Shown here: positions 1 through 7,763 of the stretch, piece after piece
Numbering within the stretch: position 1 is the first letter of the stretch
How the letters are laid out: the number at the start of each line of letters is the position of its first letter
NCBI GenBank assembly: GCA_027036915.1
Contig: JALWCD010000110.1
Location: forward strand, 1 to 31,494
Length of the DNA: 31,494 nucleotides
Direction of reading: 5' to 3'
DNA from: Thermodesulfatator sp.
GTDB lineage: Bacteria > Desulfobacterota > Thermodesulfobacteria > Thermodesulfobacteriales > Thermodesulfobacteriaceae
Position numbers and translations under genes: made by a program
Notes under the pieces: generated by a model
The model's database searches: none
Seen by the model: only the letters and a program-made list of their open reading frames with translations
What the model was told of the DNA's origin: nothing

Positions 1-2192
1 GGTTCTTCGTCGTCCATGACCAGAATCCTTCCCGAAAACTTTTCAGGGGGGGAAGGGCGGGTTTCCAGCCGGGAGTCACGGACTTTTTCCACCTGTCCCA
101 CCGGTAAAGTGATGCGGAACATGGTGCCTTCGCCGGGCCTGGAGAAGACCTCGATGCTCCCTTGGTATCTCTCCACTATACTTTTCACCACCGCCAGTCC
201 GAGTCCCGAGCCCGCGGGTTTGGTGGTGAAACCGGGTTCAAAGATCTGGGGAAGAATATTTTCCGGTATGCCCGGACCGGTATCCCGCACGGTCAGGACG
301 ACGCGACCGTCCTGAGTCTGGGCCTGGATGAAGAGTTCCCCGCCCTCGGGCATGGCCTCCAGGGCGTTCAGGACCAGGTTCTGGATCATCTGGGCGAAGT
401 GCGAACTGTCTATCTTGAGGGGCGGAAGTCCAGAGGGGATCTCGAAATGGACTCTTACTGGAGAGCCGTGCGTGAGAAATTTTACCAGTTCCTTGAGGAA
501 ATCCTTTATCACCACCTCTTTGGGTACGGGGACGTCCCCTTTGGAGAAGATCAGGAGATCCCGGGAGAGATCCCGGGCCTCGCGAGCAACTTTCTTGGTG
601 CGGGCCAGGATCTCCCGGGCCCTTTGATTGGCGATCACTCGCTCCAGGAGTTCCAGGTTCCCCAGGATGGAGGTAAGAAGGTTGTTGAAGTCGTGAGCGA
701 TGCCTCCGGCGAGCAATTCCAGGGCCCGGTGTTTTTCCAGTCGTAAACGTTCTTCTTCCAGACGTTTGCGTTCCGTGACGTCCTGCACCAGGCCCAGATA
801 GAGCCTTCGGCCGGCGGTTTCGATGATGGAAAAAAAGACCTCGGCCGGAAAAGTTGAGCCATCTTTTCGCATGGCTTCAAACTCAAGGCGTTTTCCGAAG
901 AGATGACTTTTGCCCGTTTTCCGTACCCGCGCAAAGGCCTGGCGATAGCGTTTGTAGTATTTGGGAGAGGCCAGGACCAGGTGGAGTTCCTTGCCCAGGA
1001 CCTCCCTTTCCAGCCAGCCGAAGATCTTTTCCGCCATGGGATTGAAATAGGTGATGCGGCCGGCTTCATCCATCACGATCACGGCTAGAGGAGCATTTTC
1101 CGCCAGGGTCCGGAAAAGGGCCTCGCTTTCGGCCAGGGCCGCCTCGGCCTCCTTGAGGGCCGTGATGTCCTGAAGGGTGCTCCAGATTTCCTTTTTCTTC
1201 CCCTCCTCGAATATTCGAGCGGAGACCAGGAAGGTCCTGGTTCGCCCCTGGTGGTCCCTCAGATGCAGTTCATAACCCGAGACCTTCCCGGTTTTCCGAA
1301 GGGCCTCTAGAAAGGCCTGGCGTTCTTGGGGTTCTGCATAACATTCCCATACCTTTCGACCATCCATCTCCAGGTCTTCGGGATACCCCAGAAGATTTTT
1401 GGCGGCCCGGTTGGCCATGAGAATGTGCCCCTCGAAATCCGTAACGACCAGGCCGGCAGGGTTGTCCTCAAAGAGTTTGAGGAGTTTTGCCTCCAGTCTC
1501 TTGCGTTCGTTGATGTCGAAGATGAGACTGATCTTGAAGCGTTCCCCGGAGGGGGAATCGAAGGGGGCACTTATGGCCAGATACCAGCGATCGTCCCGGG
1601 GGCATCTGGCCTCCCACTCGATGGTCTTTCCCTCCTCAAAAACCTCCTCCTGTCGACACCAGTCGCAGGGCTTCTCTCGCCCGTAAATCACCTCGTAGCA
1701 GCGTTTGCCGATGGGCTCCTGGCCCACCCATTCTTTAAAGCGCTGGTTGGCCGCCAGGATGCGATAATGACGATCCGAAAGGTAAAAAAAGCCCGGAAGG
1801 GTCTCTATGATGCGAACAAAGAGGTGGTTTCCGATGAGATTGTTTCTTTCGGATGTGATGTCGCGCGTAAGATGAAAACAGGCCAGGAGGTGTCCCTTCT
1901 CATCCTTTATGGGGGCGGCGTAAGCCCAGAGCCAGGCCCCCAGGTGGGGTTCGTAAAATTCCTCTACTTTGGGGCGCCCTTCGATCTCCATCCGGGCCTG
2001 CACGCAGAAGGGAGGGCGCGTTTCGGTACCGTGGACGAGTTCGTAACAGTAGGCCCCCACAATCTCGGAAAGGGATCGTCCGAGAAGCTCGGCCATGGCC
2101 TGATTGGCGTAGAGCACCCGGCCCTCGGAATCCAGAATCATTACCCCGTCGGGCAAAAGATCCAGGATGCGGGGGTCAAAATGATTTTTCAT
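1..2192 (-). CDS. Multi-PAS hybrid sensor histidine kinase (3' end cut by window edge)
   Basis: One frame is open without a stop from the ATG at 2192 to the left edge (730 complete codons). An in-frame TAA lies four codons upstream, so this is the first usable ATG; no clear Shine-Dalgarno is seen. I read four PAS-like domains at about residues 6-115, 125-235, 245-355 and 365-480. They are followed by a phospho-acceptor helix with the H-box AHDFNNLLTSILG (His500), then an ATPase domain with an N-box (QNLVLNALEAM), a G1 box (DTGPGIP) and a G2 box (GSGLGLAVV). The last residues, GRILVMDDEE, are the start of a receiver domain, so this is a hybrid kinase. The second PAS has closely spaced cysteines (PCDWC) that might bind a cofactor or sense redox; that is inference. 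No transmembrane segment is visible, suggesting a cytoplasmic sensor. The signal and the partner regulator are unknown. It lies 39 nt behind the cyclo-ligase gene, probably co-transcribed. Confidence 0.93.
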   Translation of the reverse strand, partial: MKNHFDPRILDLLPDGVMILDSEGRVLYANQAMAELLGRSLSEIVGAYCYELVHGTETRPPFCVQARMEIEGRPKVEEFYEPHLGAWLWAYAAPIKDEKGHLLACFHLTRDITSERNNLIGNHLFVRIIETLPGFFYLSDRHYRILAANQRFKEWVGQEPIGKRCYEVIYGREKPCDWCRQEEVFEEGKTIEWEARCPRDDRWYLAISAPFDSPSGERFKISLIFDINERKRLEAKLLKLFEDNPAGLVVTDFEGHILMANRAAKNLLGYPEDLEMDGRKVWECYAEPQERQAFLEALRKTGKVSGYELHLRDHQGRTRTFLVSARIFEEGKKKEIWSTLQDITALKEAEAALAESEALFRTLAENAPLAVIVMDEAGRITYFNPMAEKIFGWLEREVLGKELHLVLASPKYYKRYRQAFARVRKTGKSHLFGKRLEFEAMRKDGSTFPAEVFFSIIETAGRRLYLGLVQDVTERKRLEEERLRLEKHRALELLAGGIAHDFNNLLTSILGNLELLERVIANQRAREILARTKKVAREARDLSRDLLIFSKGDVPVPKEVVIKDFLKELVKFLTHGSPVRVHFEIPSGLPPLKIDSSHFAQMIQNLVLNALEAMPEGGELFIQAQTQDGRVVLTVRDTGPGIPENILPQIFEPGFTTKPAGSGLGLAVVKSIVERYQGSIEVFSRPGEGTMFRITLPVGQVEKVRDSRLETRPSPPEKFSGRILVMDDEE

Positions 2193-2231
2193 ATAAAAGG
2201 CATTTTAGTCCATCACGGAAGGAGGGACAAG

Positions 2232-2867
2232 CTAAATTGTTTCACGTGAAACACGCAGACACCTTTCGGGGGTCACGATGAGGTCCAGTTTCAGGTCGTG
2301 TTCTTCCTGGGGAATTTCGGGGAGGAGCTGGAGTTCGTGTACCGTGGTGAGGACCGGGGTCTCGGGGGAGAGCCTCCGGGCCGAAAGGAGCAGGGCGTAC
2401 TCCCGGTCGGCAAAGCCTCCGCCCTTGCCGAGTCTTTCCCCTTTCGGGCTTGCGGCCACGCAGCCGGTAACGAAAAGCTCCAGGACGGGCAACTCTTCCA
2501 GTGAAAGGCGTTCGCCGTACCGGAAGGCCCCCTTGAGGGTGGCTACCCGCAGGGGGTGAGGTTTTAGCCTTGCGGGATCGAGAAGGATGAATGGCTTGTC
2601 TCCCTGGAGTTTGGGGCTGGCCATGACCAGGATCTTTCCGGCCGAAAGCAGTTCCGCCCGGAGGGGATACTGGGGGCTGTCGGGATTGACGAAGACCCTG
2701 CGGGCCCTTTTGACCTCCGGGAGTTCCAGGGCCCGTCTGGCCGCGGCCTCCGCCCCCACGAAGTTCGGGATGCGGCCCCAGGCCCCGGGAAAACGGGCCA
2801 CCCCGGCCTCCGTGAGCCGGCGCCAGATGAGCTCCCGGAGTCTCTTTTTGGCCTCAGGAGCCTGCAT
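2232..2867 (-). CDS. 5-formyltetrahydrofolate cyclo-ligase family protein, archaeal-like
   Basis: The N-terminal block IWRRLTEAGVARFPG, then GRIPNFVGAEAAA, followed by a nucleotide-fold core, matches the MTHFS/cyclo-ligase superfamily. It is closer to the form I remember from archaea than to E. coli YgfA. Characterised family members convert 5-formyl-THF to 5,10-methenyl-THF with ATP; for this subgroup the reaction is less certain. A glycine-rich stretch (GERLGKGGGFADREYALL, about residues 145-165) resembles the ATP/substrate loop GxGxGYYDR of classical enzymes. I chose the ATG at 2867 because it leaves a family-like N terminus. A TTG at 2903 is an alternative with a GGAAAG upstream. The start overlaps the upstream membrane-protein gene by 14 nt. 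The last codons (VSRET) contain a perfect parS palindrome. Confidence 0.85.
   Translation of the reverse strand: MQAPEAKKRLRELIWRRLTEAGVARFPGAWGRIPNFVGAEAAARRALELPEVKRARRVFVNPDSPQYPLRAELLSAGKILVMASPKLQGDKPFILLDPARLKPHPLRVATLKGAFRYGERLSLEELPVLELFVTGCVAASPKGERLGKGGGFADREYALLLSARRLSPETPVLTTVHELQLLPEIPQEEHDLKLDLIVTPERCLRVSRETI
2238..2253. other. parS centromere-like site (ParB binding)
   Basis: The sequence TGTTTCACGTGAAACA is a perfect 16-bp palindrome identical to the widely conserved bacterial parS consensus recognised by ParB/Spo0J. It lies inside the 3' end of the cyclo-ligase gene, where it encodes part of VSRETI. Known parS sites cluster near the replication origin, so the window is probably origin-proximal. 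I saw no second copy in the window. Confidence 0.85.
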
Positions 2868-4143
2868 GGGGGAGGGGGAGAGAGGTGTGAAAACGTTCCT
2901 CAAGGGGCTTTCCGGAGGCCACCGGAAGACGGAGCCTGGTTCGGAAAAGACCCTCGAGGGGCAACGGCGAAAAACCCGTGCGGGCGAGACCGTATTTCCT
3001 TAAGATCTCGAAGTCTTCCCGGGGCATGGGAAGAAAGACGGAGAAAGGGCCCAGGAGCGGGGGCTCGGGAAGATCACGGGGTTCGTAGCAGAGGTATTCC
3101 TCCTTTCCGCGCCTGAGATATCGTCCGCCCCAGGCCTCAAAGCGGAGTTCCCGGCCTCCAGAACCCCGGCCGGCCACCAGGGTGAGGCGCCCCCCGAAGT
3201 TGAGGCAAACCTCAAGGAGCTCCTGCGGGAGGCGGGCCTCGAGTTCAAGACGCAGGCCCGGGTTCCTTCCCGAAACCCAGGAGGCCCTGGTAAGTTCGAT
3301 GGCCGGAACTCCGGCCCCGAACCTTATCGGGAGCTCATAGATCGGTCCCGGACCCTCGCCCAGGAAAGGATAGGTCTCCACGGTCTCAAGACGCAGGAGG
3401 GCCCCCTCCGGGGGGAGTCGCAGGTCCTCCAGGGTATAGAAGAGGAGCCTTTCTCCTATCTCTTCTTTAAAGAGGAACGGCTTCTTTTCTCCCTGAAGGG
3501 CCAGGGTGTAAGAGATGATCTTCCTGCGGTGAAGGAATTCCTTTTCCAGGAGGGCGTAGGCGCCGGGGAGGCTGCCGGGCAGGGGACGGAAGGTGATCTC
3601 CGGCCCGGATAAGATCTCCGGGGGAGCCGAGGGCCGGAAGAAATAATAGGAGAGGGCGGCCTTTAGGCCCACGGAGACGAAGAGGAAGAGGGCCGCCGAA
3701 AGGAGACTTAAACGCAGGGCCTCGGCCAGGCCTGTCTCCCGGATGAAACCCAGTCGGCGGACGAAGACTACCAGGGCGCAATGGACGGAGAAAAAGAGGG
3801 GCGGGGAAAAGACCAGGGCCAGGAGCCCCACGATGAGCCCGGAGACCATGGGTACCCCGTAGTCTTTCCCGCCAAGGAGTAAAAGGACCAGCAGGGAAAA
3901 AAGGACTCCGGAGAGGAGGCCGGTTGCCGGAAAGAGGATCAGTTCAAGGAGATGGAAACGGAAAAAGACTCCCAGGGCCGAACGCCGCCGATAGGCCCGG
4001 AGATAAAGGCCATAAACCAGGAAGAAAAGGAGAAAAGCCGGGATCCTGGCCCGGGGGAGGATGAGGGCATAGATGAGGCCGGTGATCAGGGAAAAGAGCC
4101 CCAGGATTTCGAGAAGTGCGCGCCGATCGGATTTCTTCCCCAC
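2854..4143 (-). CDS. Unknown polytopic membrane protein with large soluble C-terminal half
   Basis: I do not recognise this 429-residue protein. It starts with GTG at 4143. About five hydrophobic helices lie at roughly residues 11-29, 34-50, 68-91, 99-128 and 143-165. From about residue 170 to the end it is soluble and beta-rich, with many short charged and Gly/Pro stretches. No catalytic signature is visible. It is divergent from rlpA, with only 39 nt between the starts, and heads a minus-strand cluster with the cyclo-ligase and histidine kinase. It could be an envelope protein, but nothing proves a role. The start has no obvious ribosome binding site, and a TATACT -10-like hexamer (4161-4156, minus strand) sits only about 13 nt before it, so its message may have a very short leader. 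Confidence 0.75.
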   Translation of the reverse strand: MGKKSDRRALLEILGLFSLITGLIYALILPRARIPAFLLFFLVYGLYLRAYRRRSALGVFFRFHLLELILFPATGLLSGVLFSLLVLLLLGGKDYGVPMVSGLIVGLLALVFSPPLFFSVHCALVVFVRRLGFIRETGLAEALRLSLLSAALFLFVSVGLKAALSYYFFRPSAPPEILSGPEITFRPLPGSLPGAYALLEKEFLHRRKIISYTLALQGEKKPFLFKEEIGERLLFYTLEDLRLPPEGALLRLETVETYPFLGEGPGPIYELPIRFGAGVPAIELTRASWVSGRNPGLRLELEARLPQELLEVCLNFGGRLTLVAGRGSGGRELRFEAWGGRYLRRGKEEYLCYEPRDLPEPPLLGPFSVFLPMPREDFEILRKYGLARTGFSPLPLEGLFRTRLRLPVASGKPLEERFHTSLPLPHAGS

Positions 4144-4153
4144 GGCGGCATTG

Positions 4154-4162
4154 TAGTATAAT
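4154..4162 (+). promoter_or_regulatory. Candidate -10 element of the rlpA-rnc-era promoter
   Basis: TAGTATAAT contains a perfect TATAAT (4157-4162) about 20 nt before the rlpA ATG. A -35 match is weak (TTTCTT near 4132-4137). The same nine bases occur before yebC and ruvB. Confidence 0.5.
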
Positions 4163-4182
4163 CTTTCCGTGAAAGGAAGACC

Positions 4183-4941
4183 ATGTTCGGGCTTTGGGGA
4201 AAAAGGGTTCTCCTCCTGGGCCTTCTTCTAGGGCTTTGGGCCTGCGGTGGTCCCCGGCATACGGTCCGGGTCGTACATGTGCCCCTCAAGTCCGAAACCG
4301 GTCCCGTGCGGGAGAAGCCCTACACCGTTAACGGGCGCACCTACTATCCCCTGCCCTCCGCGGTGGGATACGTGGAGGAGGGGTTGGCCTCCTGGTACGG
4401 TCCGGGATTCCATGGTCGCCGCACCGCAAGCGGCGAGATCTACAACATGTACGCCTTCACCGCCGCCCACCGGGTGCTTCCTCTCGGGACCTATGTGCTG
4501 GTGACCAATCTGGAGAACGGTCGAAGGGTGGTGGTGCGGATCAACGACCGGGGGCCTTTTGTCCCGGGCCGGATCATCGATCTCTCCTACGCCGCGGCCC
4601 GGGCCCTGGGGATGGTGAAAAAGGGGGTGGCGCGGGTGAGGGTGGTGGCGCTGGCCGAGGGCCGTAAGACTCCTAAAGGGGTAACCTTCCGCCGGATTCC
4701 TGCCTTGGAGAAGGGCGAGTTTTACTTCCAGGTGGGCTCTTTCAAAAATTACGCCAACGCCGTACGCCTCCGGGAGCGTCTGGCCCGGCGTTTTTCCTCG
4801 GTCGTGATCGAGCCCTTCTCCTCCCCGCAAGGGACCTTCTACCGGGTGAAGATCTTCCTGGCCTACGACCTGAAGGAGGCCCGCCGGCGGGCCGAGAGCC
4901 TCCGGCGGGAGTTCCCCCAGGCCTTTCTGGTGGCCCGATGA
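4183..4941 (+). CDS. rlpA: RlpA-family septal ring lytic transglycosylase lipoprotein
   Basis: The N terminus has a hydrophobic signal ending in the lipobox LWAC (Cys21), so the protein is probably lipid-anchored in the envelope. A double-psi beta-barrel domain follows at about residues 65-155, with the RlpA hallmarks GLASWYGPGFHGRRTASGE, LPLGTYVLVTNLENGR and INDRGPF. The C-terminal third (about 178-250) is a SPOR domain (YFQVGSFKNYANA) that in known proteins binds glycan strands stripped of stem peptides at division sites. The family cleaves such naked glycans or helps daughter-cell separation. The start is ATG after GAAAGGAAGA. It shares the ATGA stop/start overlap with rnc, making rlpA-rnc-era a coupled operon. 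Confidence 0.93.
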   Translation: MFGLWGKRVLLLGLLLGLWACGGPRHTVRVVHVPLKSETGPVREKPYTVNGRTYYPLPSAVGYVEEGLASWYGPGFHGRRTASGEIYNMYAFTAAHRVLPLGTYVLVTNLENGRRVVVRINDRGPFVPGRIIDLSYAAARALGMVKKGVARVRVVALAEGRKTPKGVTFRRIPALEKGEFYFQVGSFKNYANAVRLRERLARRFSSVVIEPFSSPQGTFYRVKIFLAYDLKEARRRAESLRREFPQAFLVAR

Positions 4942-5660
4942 GAGAACTTTATCAGCGCTTGCCCCTTCTTGAGGAGAGGCTGGGTTTCCGCTTCCGGGAT
5001 CCGGGCCTTCTGGTGCGGGCCCTGACCCATCGTTCCTACGCCGCGGAAAAGAAGCTCGGCCCCCGGGCGGACAACGAAAGGCTCGAGTTCCTGGGGGACG
5101 CCGTGCTCTCGGCCGTGATTTCCCATCTCCTCTACGAGCGTTTTCCGGGGCACTCCGAGGGCGATCTTTCCAGAATGCGGGCCTGGCTGGTGCGGGAGAA
5201 ACGCCTGGCCGCCCTGGCGGAAAAGCTGGGACTTCCGGAGTTCATCCTGGTAAGCCGGGGAGAAGACCGCTGCGGGGGCACCCGCAAGGCCTCCATCCTG
5301 GCCGGGGCCCTTGAGGCCGTGATCGGGGCGATTTATCTTGATGGAGGCTATGAAAGGGTCTTTGAGTGTCTGCGAAGACTTTTCGGGAGACTGATCCCCC
5401 AGGCCTCAAGGGGCCTTTCGGCGGATTATCGCTCCAGGTTGCAGGAGCTAACCCAGGCCCGTTTTCGGGAGACGCCTCTTTACCGGGTGGTCTCGGAGGA
5501 GGGCCCCCCGCACGCTCCCAGGTTCGAGGTGGAGGTGGCGGTGGGAGGAAGGGTGCTGGCCCGGGGCCGGGGAGCCTCCAAGAAGGAGGCCGCGCAGGAG
5601 GCCGCCCGTCGGGCCCTGGCCCTGCTGAGCAAAGAACTCGAAGAGGAGCATGAGGCATGA
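4938..5660 (+). CDS. rnc: Ribonuclease III
   Basis: This 240-residue protein has the RNase III signature NERLEFLGDAVL (46-57) and a C-terminal double-stranded RNA binding domain (about 165-235, ending in ASKKEAAQEAARRAL). It cleaves double-stranded RNA in rRNA precursors and structured mRNAs. Of the acidic residues used in E. coli, Glu38, Glu41, Asp45, Glu65 and Glu117 correspond to Glu47, Glu50, Asp54, Glu74 and Glu126. The position of Asp114 is Gly123 here (ILAGALEAVIGA instead of the usual ADALEA), which is unusual. The ATGA overlaps with rlpA upstream and era downstream give tight coupling; rnc-era adjacency is a common bacterial arrangement. Confidence 0.95.
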   Translation: MRELYQRLPLLEERLGFRFRDPGLLVRALTHRSYAAEKKLGPRADNERLEFLGDAVLSAVISHLLYERFPGHSEGDLSRMRAWLVREKRLAALAEKLGLPEFILVSRGEDRCGGTRKASILAGALEAVIGAIYLDGGYERVFECLRRLFGRLIPQASRGLSADYRSRLQELTQARFRETPLYRVVSEEGPPHAPRFEVEVAVGGRVLARGRGASKKEAAQEAARRALALLSKELEEEHEA

Positions 5661-6589
5661 AAGAAGAGAAGGCAAAGCCGGAGGGATCTTCGGAAAGGGG
5701 TTTCCGTTCCGGATTTGTGGCCATCGTGGGGCTTCCCAACGTGGGGAAGTCCACCCTCATGAATCAGCTCCTGGGCACCAAGGTGGCCATTGCCACCCCC
5801 AAGCCCCAGACCACCCGTTTTAACGTCCGCGGGGTGCTCACCGGTCCTGACTACCAGGTGGTCTTTGTGGACACCCCCGGAATCCACGAGGCCCGGGAAC
5901 TTTTCAACCGGCTCATGGTGGAGCAGGCGGTGCGGGCCATCGAGGAGGTGGACGGGGTGCTCTGGGTGGTGGACGCCTCCCGACGCCGTCCCCGGGAGGA
6001 GGAACAGATTCTGGAAATCCTGCGCCGGGCGGAAAAACCGGCTATCCTGGCCCTCAACAAGATCGATCTCGTAAAAAAGTCCGAGCTCCTGCCCATGATC
6101 GACTATTTTTCCCGGCTTTATCCCTTTCGGGCCATCGTACCGGTTTCGGCTCTGGAAAGGGACGGACTTTCCGAGCTACTGGAGGAAATCGTGAAGATCC
6201 TGCCCGAGGGCCCGCCCTATTATCCCCCGGAGATGGTCACCGATCAGCCGGAACGAATGCTGGCCGCCGAGATCATTCGGGAAAAACTCTTCATGCTCAC
6301 CCGACAGGAGATCCCCTATTCCACGGCGGTGGTGGTGGAGGAGTTCCGGGAGGAGCCCGAAAAAGGGATTCTTTATATCCAGGCCACCATCTATGTGGAG
6401 AAGGATTCGCAGAAGGGGATCGTGATCGGCAAAGGGGGGCAGATGCTCAAGAAGATCGGGACCCTGGCCCGGGAGGAACTGGAGTTTCTTTTCGGAAAGA
6501 GGGTGTATCTGGATCTCTGGGTCAAGGTCCTTCGGGGCTGGCGCAAGGAGGAAAAACTCCTGCGCCGTCTGGAGTTTCCCTATTTCTGA
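5657..6589 (+). CDS. era: GTPase Era
   Basis: Era is a Ras-like GTPase that binds 16S rRNA and helps mature the 30S subunit. Visible motifs are G1 GLPNVGKS (25-32), G2 KPQTTR (49-54), G3 DTPG (72-75), G4 NKID (134-137) and G5 VSA (near 163). The C-terminal KH domain carries GIVIGKGGQMLKKIG, which contacts the 3' end of 16S rRNA in known structures. At 310 residues it is close to the usual length of about 300, with a slightly longer N-terminal tail. It overlaps rnc by four bases (ATGA) and closes the operon; a hairpin follows the stop. Confidence 0.97.
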   Translation: MKEEKAKPEGSSERGFRSGFVAIVGLPNVGKSTLMNQLLGTKVAIATPKPQTTRFNVRGVLTGPDYQVVFVDTPGIHEARELFNRLMVEQAVRAIEEVDGVLWVVDASRRRPREEEQILEILRRAEKPAILALNKIDLVKKSELLPMIDYFSRLYPFRAIVPVSALERDGLSELLEEIVKILPEGPPYYPPEMVTDQPERMLAAEIIREKLFMLTRQEIPYSTAVVVEEFREEPEKGILYIQATIYVEKDSQKGIVIGKGGQMLKKIGTLAREELEFLFGKRVYLDLWVKVLRGWRKEEKLLRRLEFPYF

Positions 6590-6608
6590 GGGCCACCCGG
6601 AGTGACAC

Positions 6609-6626
6609 TGTCTCCTGAAGGAGACA
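6609..6626 (+). terminator. Hairpin after era, possible terminator without U-tract
   Basis: TGTCTCC-TGAA-GGAGACA is a perfect 7-bp stem with a TGAA tetraloop, 20 nt past the era stop. No T-run follows, so it is not a canonical intrinsic terminator. It may protect the mRNA 3' end or work with another factor. Confidence 0.4.
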
Positions 6627-6700
6627 CCCCGGCTCTCCTACCGGCTCCGAAAAAGGGCCCGGGATAGCCCCTTTAAGGCCGAAAGAGATTTTCCTGAGGC

Positions 6701-6716
6701 TGGCACGGATTTTGTA
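6701..6716 (+). promoter_or_regulatory. Sigma-54-like promoter upstream of lpxC
   Basis: TGGCACGGATTTTGTA fits the -24/-12 layout (TGGCAC-N5-TTGCA) with a single mismatch, T for C in the -12 GC. The GG and the -12 dinucleotide are separated by the required 10 nt. It ends 35 nt before the lpxC ATG. The overlapping TATTAATAT could instead serve as a sigma-70 -10. Confidence 0.4.
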
Positions 6717-6751
6717 TTAATATCAACGAAAAATTTTACCCGGAGGGGCCA

Positions 6752-7669
6752 ATGCAGAGGTTTCAGCAGACGCTGGCTGCCAGGGTGGATCTGGAAGACG
6801 AAGGGGTTTTTTCGGGGCAGCGTGTGCGGGTGGTGCTTGAGCCTGCGGATACGGATACCGGGGTGGTTTTCGTGCGGGAGGATCTTCCCGGGGCCCCCAG
6901 GATCGAGCTTCGGCCGGAGAACGTCCTGGGGACGGAGGGGGCCACGGTCCTCTCGGACGGGCGGCACAGCGTCTATATGGTGGAACATCTCCTCTCTGCC
7001 CTGCACGGGCTGGGTATAGACAACGTGGTGGTGCGGGTCTGGGGGCCGGAGATCCCGCTCTTTGACGGTTCGGCCGAGGTCTTCGTGCGGGAGATCCTTT
7101 CCTGCGGGCTCAGGCTTCAGCCGGCCCTCAAACGTTTCGTGGAGATCCGCCGGAGTTTTGAGGTGCGAAACGGGGTGGGGCGTCTCCTTTTTAGGCCGGC
7201 CGGGGAGCTAAGGGTTTCGGTGCGGATCGCCTTTGATCATCCCCTCATCGGTGAACAGGAGATCACCCTCCGGGTGGATCCCGTCTCCTATCAGCGGGAG
7301 ATCTCCTTTGCCCGAACCTTCGGTTTTAAAGAGGATCTCCTCCGGCGCAGGGAGAAGGGGCTCCTCAAAGGGGGTAGTCTCTCGAATGCCATCGTGCTGG
7401 ATGAAAAAGATGTTCTCAACGGTTCCCTGCGGCGGGCGGACGAGTTCGTGAGACATAAGGCCCTGGATCTGGTGGGTGATCTTTTCGTCACGGGCTGGCC
7501 CCTTAAGGGAGAGGTGCGGGCCGAGCTTTCCGGACACAAGCTTCATATTGAAGCCGTCAAAAGTCTTCTTTCCGCCCCGGAGGCCGTGAGGTTTTCCGAT
7601 GGGCTTCCGGCGGTGGCCCTTTTTTTCCTTACCCCGCCCCGGGCCAGGGTCGCTAGCCCGAGGTGTTGA
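6752..7669 (+). CDS. lpxC: UDP-3-O-acyl-N-acetylglucosamine deacetylase
   Basis: LpxC is the zinc amidase that commits UDP-acyl-GlcNAc to lipid A, so the cell should make lipopolysaccharide. The metal ligands fit: His79 with catalytic Glu78 (MVEHLLSALHGLGIDN), then His235 and Asp239 in DEFVRHKALDLVGD. The catalytic His262 lies in SGHKLHIEAVK, and the EIPLFDGS motif is intact. The usual GLHTG motif near the N terminus reads GVFSG, so the normally conserved His (His19 in Aquifex) is Phe20. The length of 305 residues is normal. The start is ATG after CGGAGGGG. It stands alone between the era operon and the FKBP gene. Confidence 0.95.
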   Translation: MQRFQQTLAARVDLEDEGVFSGQRVRVVLEPADTDTGVVFVREDLPGAPRIELRPENVLGTEGATVLSDGRHSVYMVEHLLSALHGLGIDNVVVRVWGPEIPLFDGSAEVFVREILSCGLRLQPALKRFVEIRRSFEVRNGVGRLLFRPAGELRVSVRIAFDHPLIGEQEITLRVDPVSYQREISFARTFGFKEDLLRRREKGLLKGGSLSNAIVLDEKDVLNGSLRRADEFVRHKALDLVGDLFVTGWPLKGEVRAELSGHKLHIEAVKSLLSAPEAVRFSDGLPAVALFFLTPPRARVASPRC

Positions 7670-7692
7670 TCTTTCTCCGATCATGGTAAAAT
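7666..7692 (+). promoter_or_regulatory. Candidate promoter for the FKBP gene
   Basis: TTGATC (7666-7671) overlaps the lpxC stop, and TAAAAT (7687-7692) follows after 15 nt. TGG just before the -10 gives an extended -10 form. It lies about 70 nt before the ATG. Confidence 0.45.
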
Positions 7693-7763
7693 AGGTCGAC
7701 GGCAGGGGTGGAGGGTGCCTTTTCCCTTCTCCCGGTCGGAATCTCTAAGAAAGGAGTTTTTTT

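Noticed and set aside
1326..2249. A 307-codon plus-strand frame opposite the histidine kinase PAS domains
   Set aside because: The minus frame is continuous over 730 codons with PAS, HisKA and ATPase motifs; the plus frame has none.
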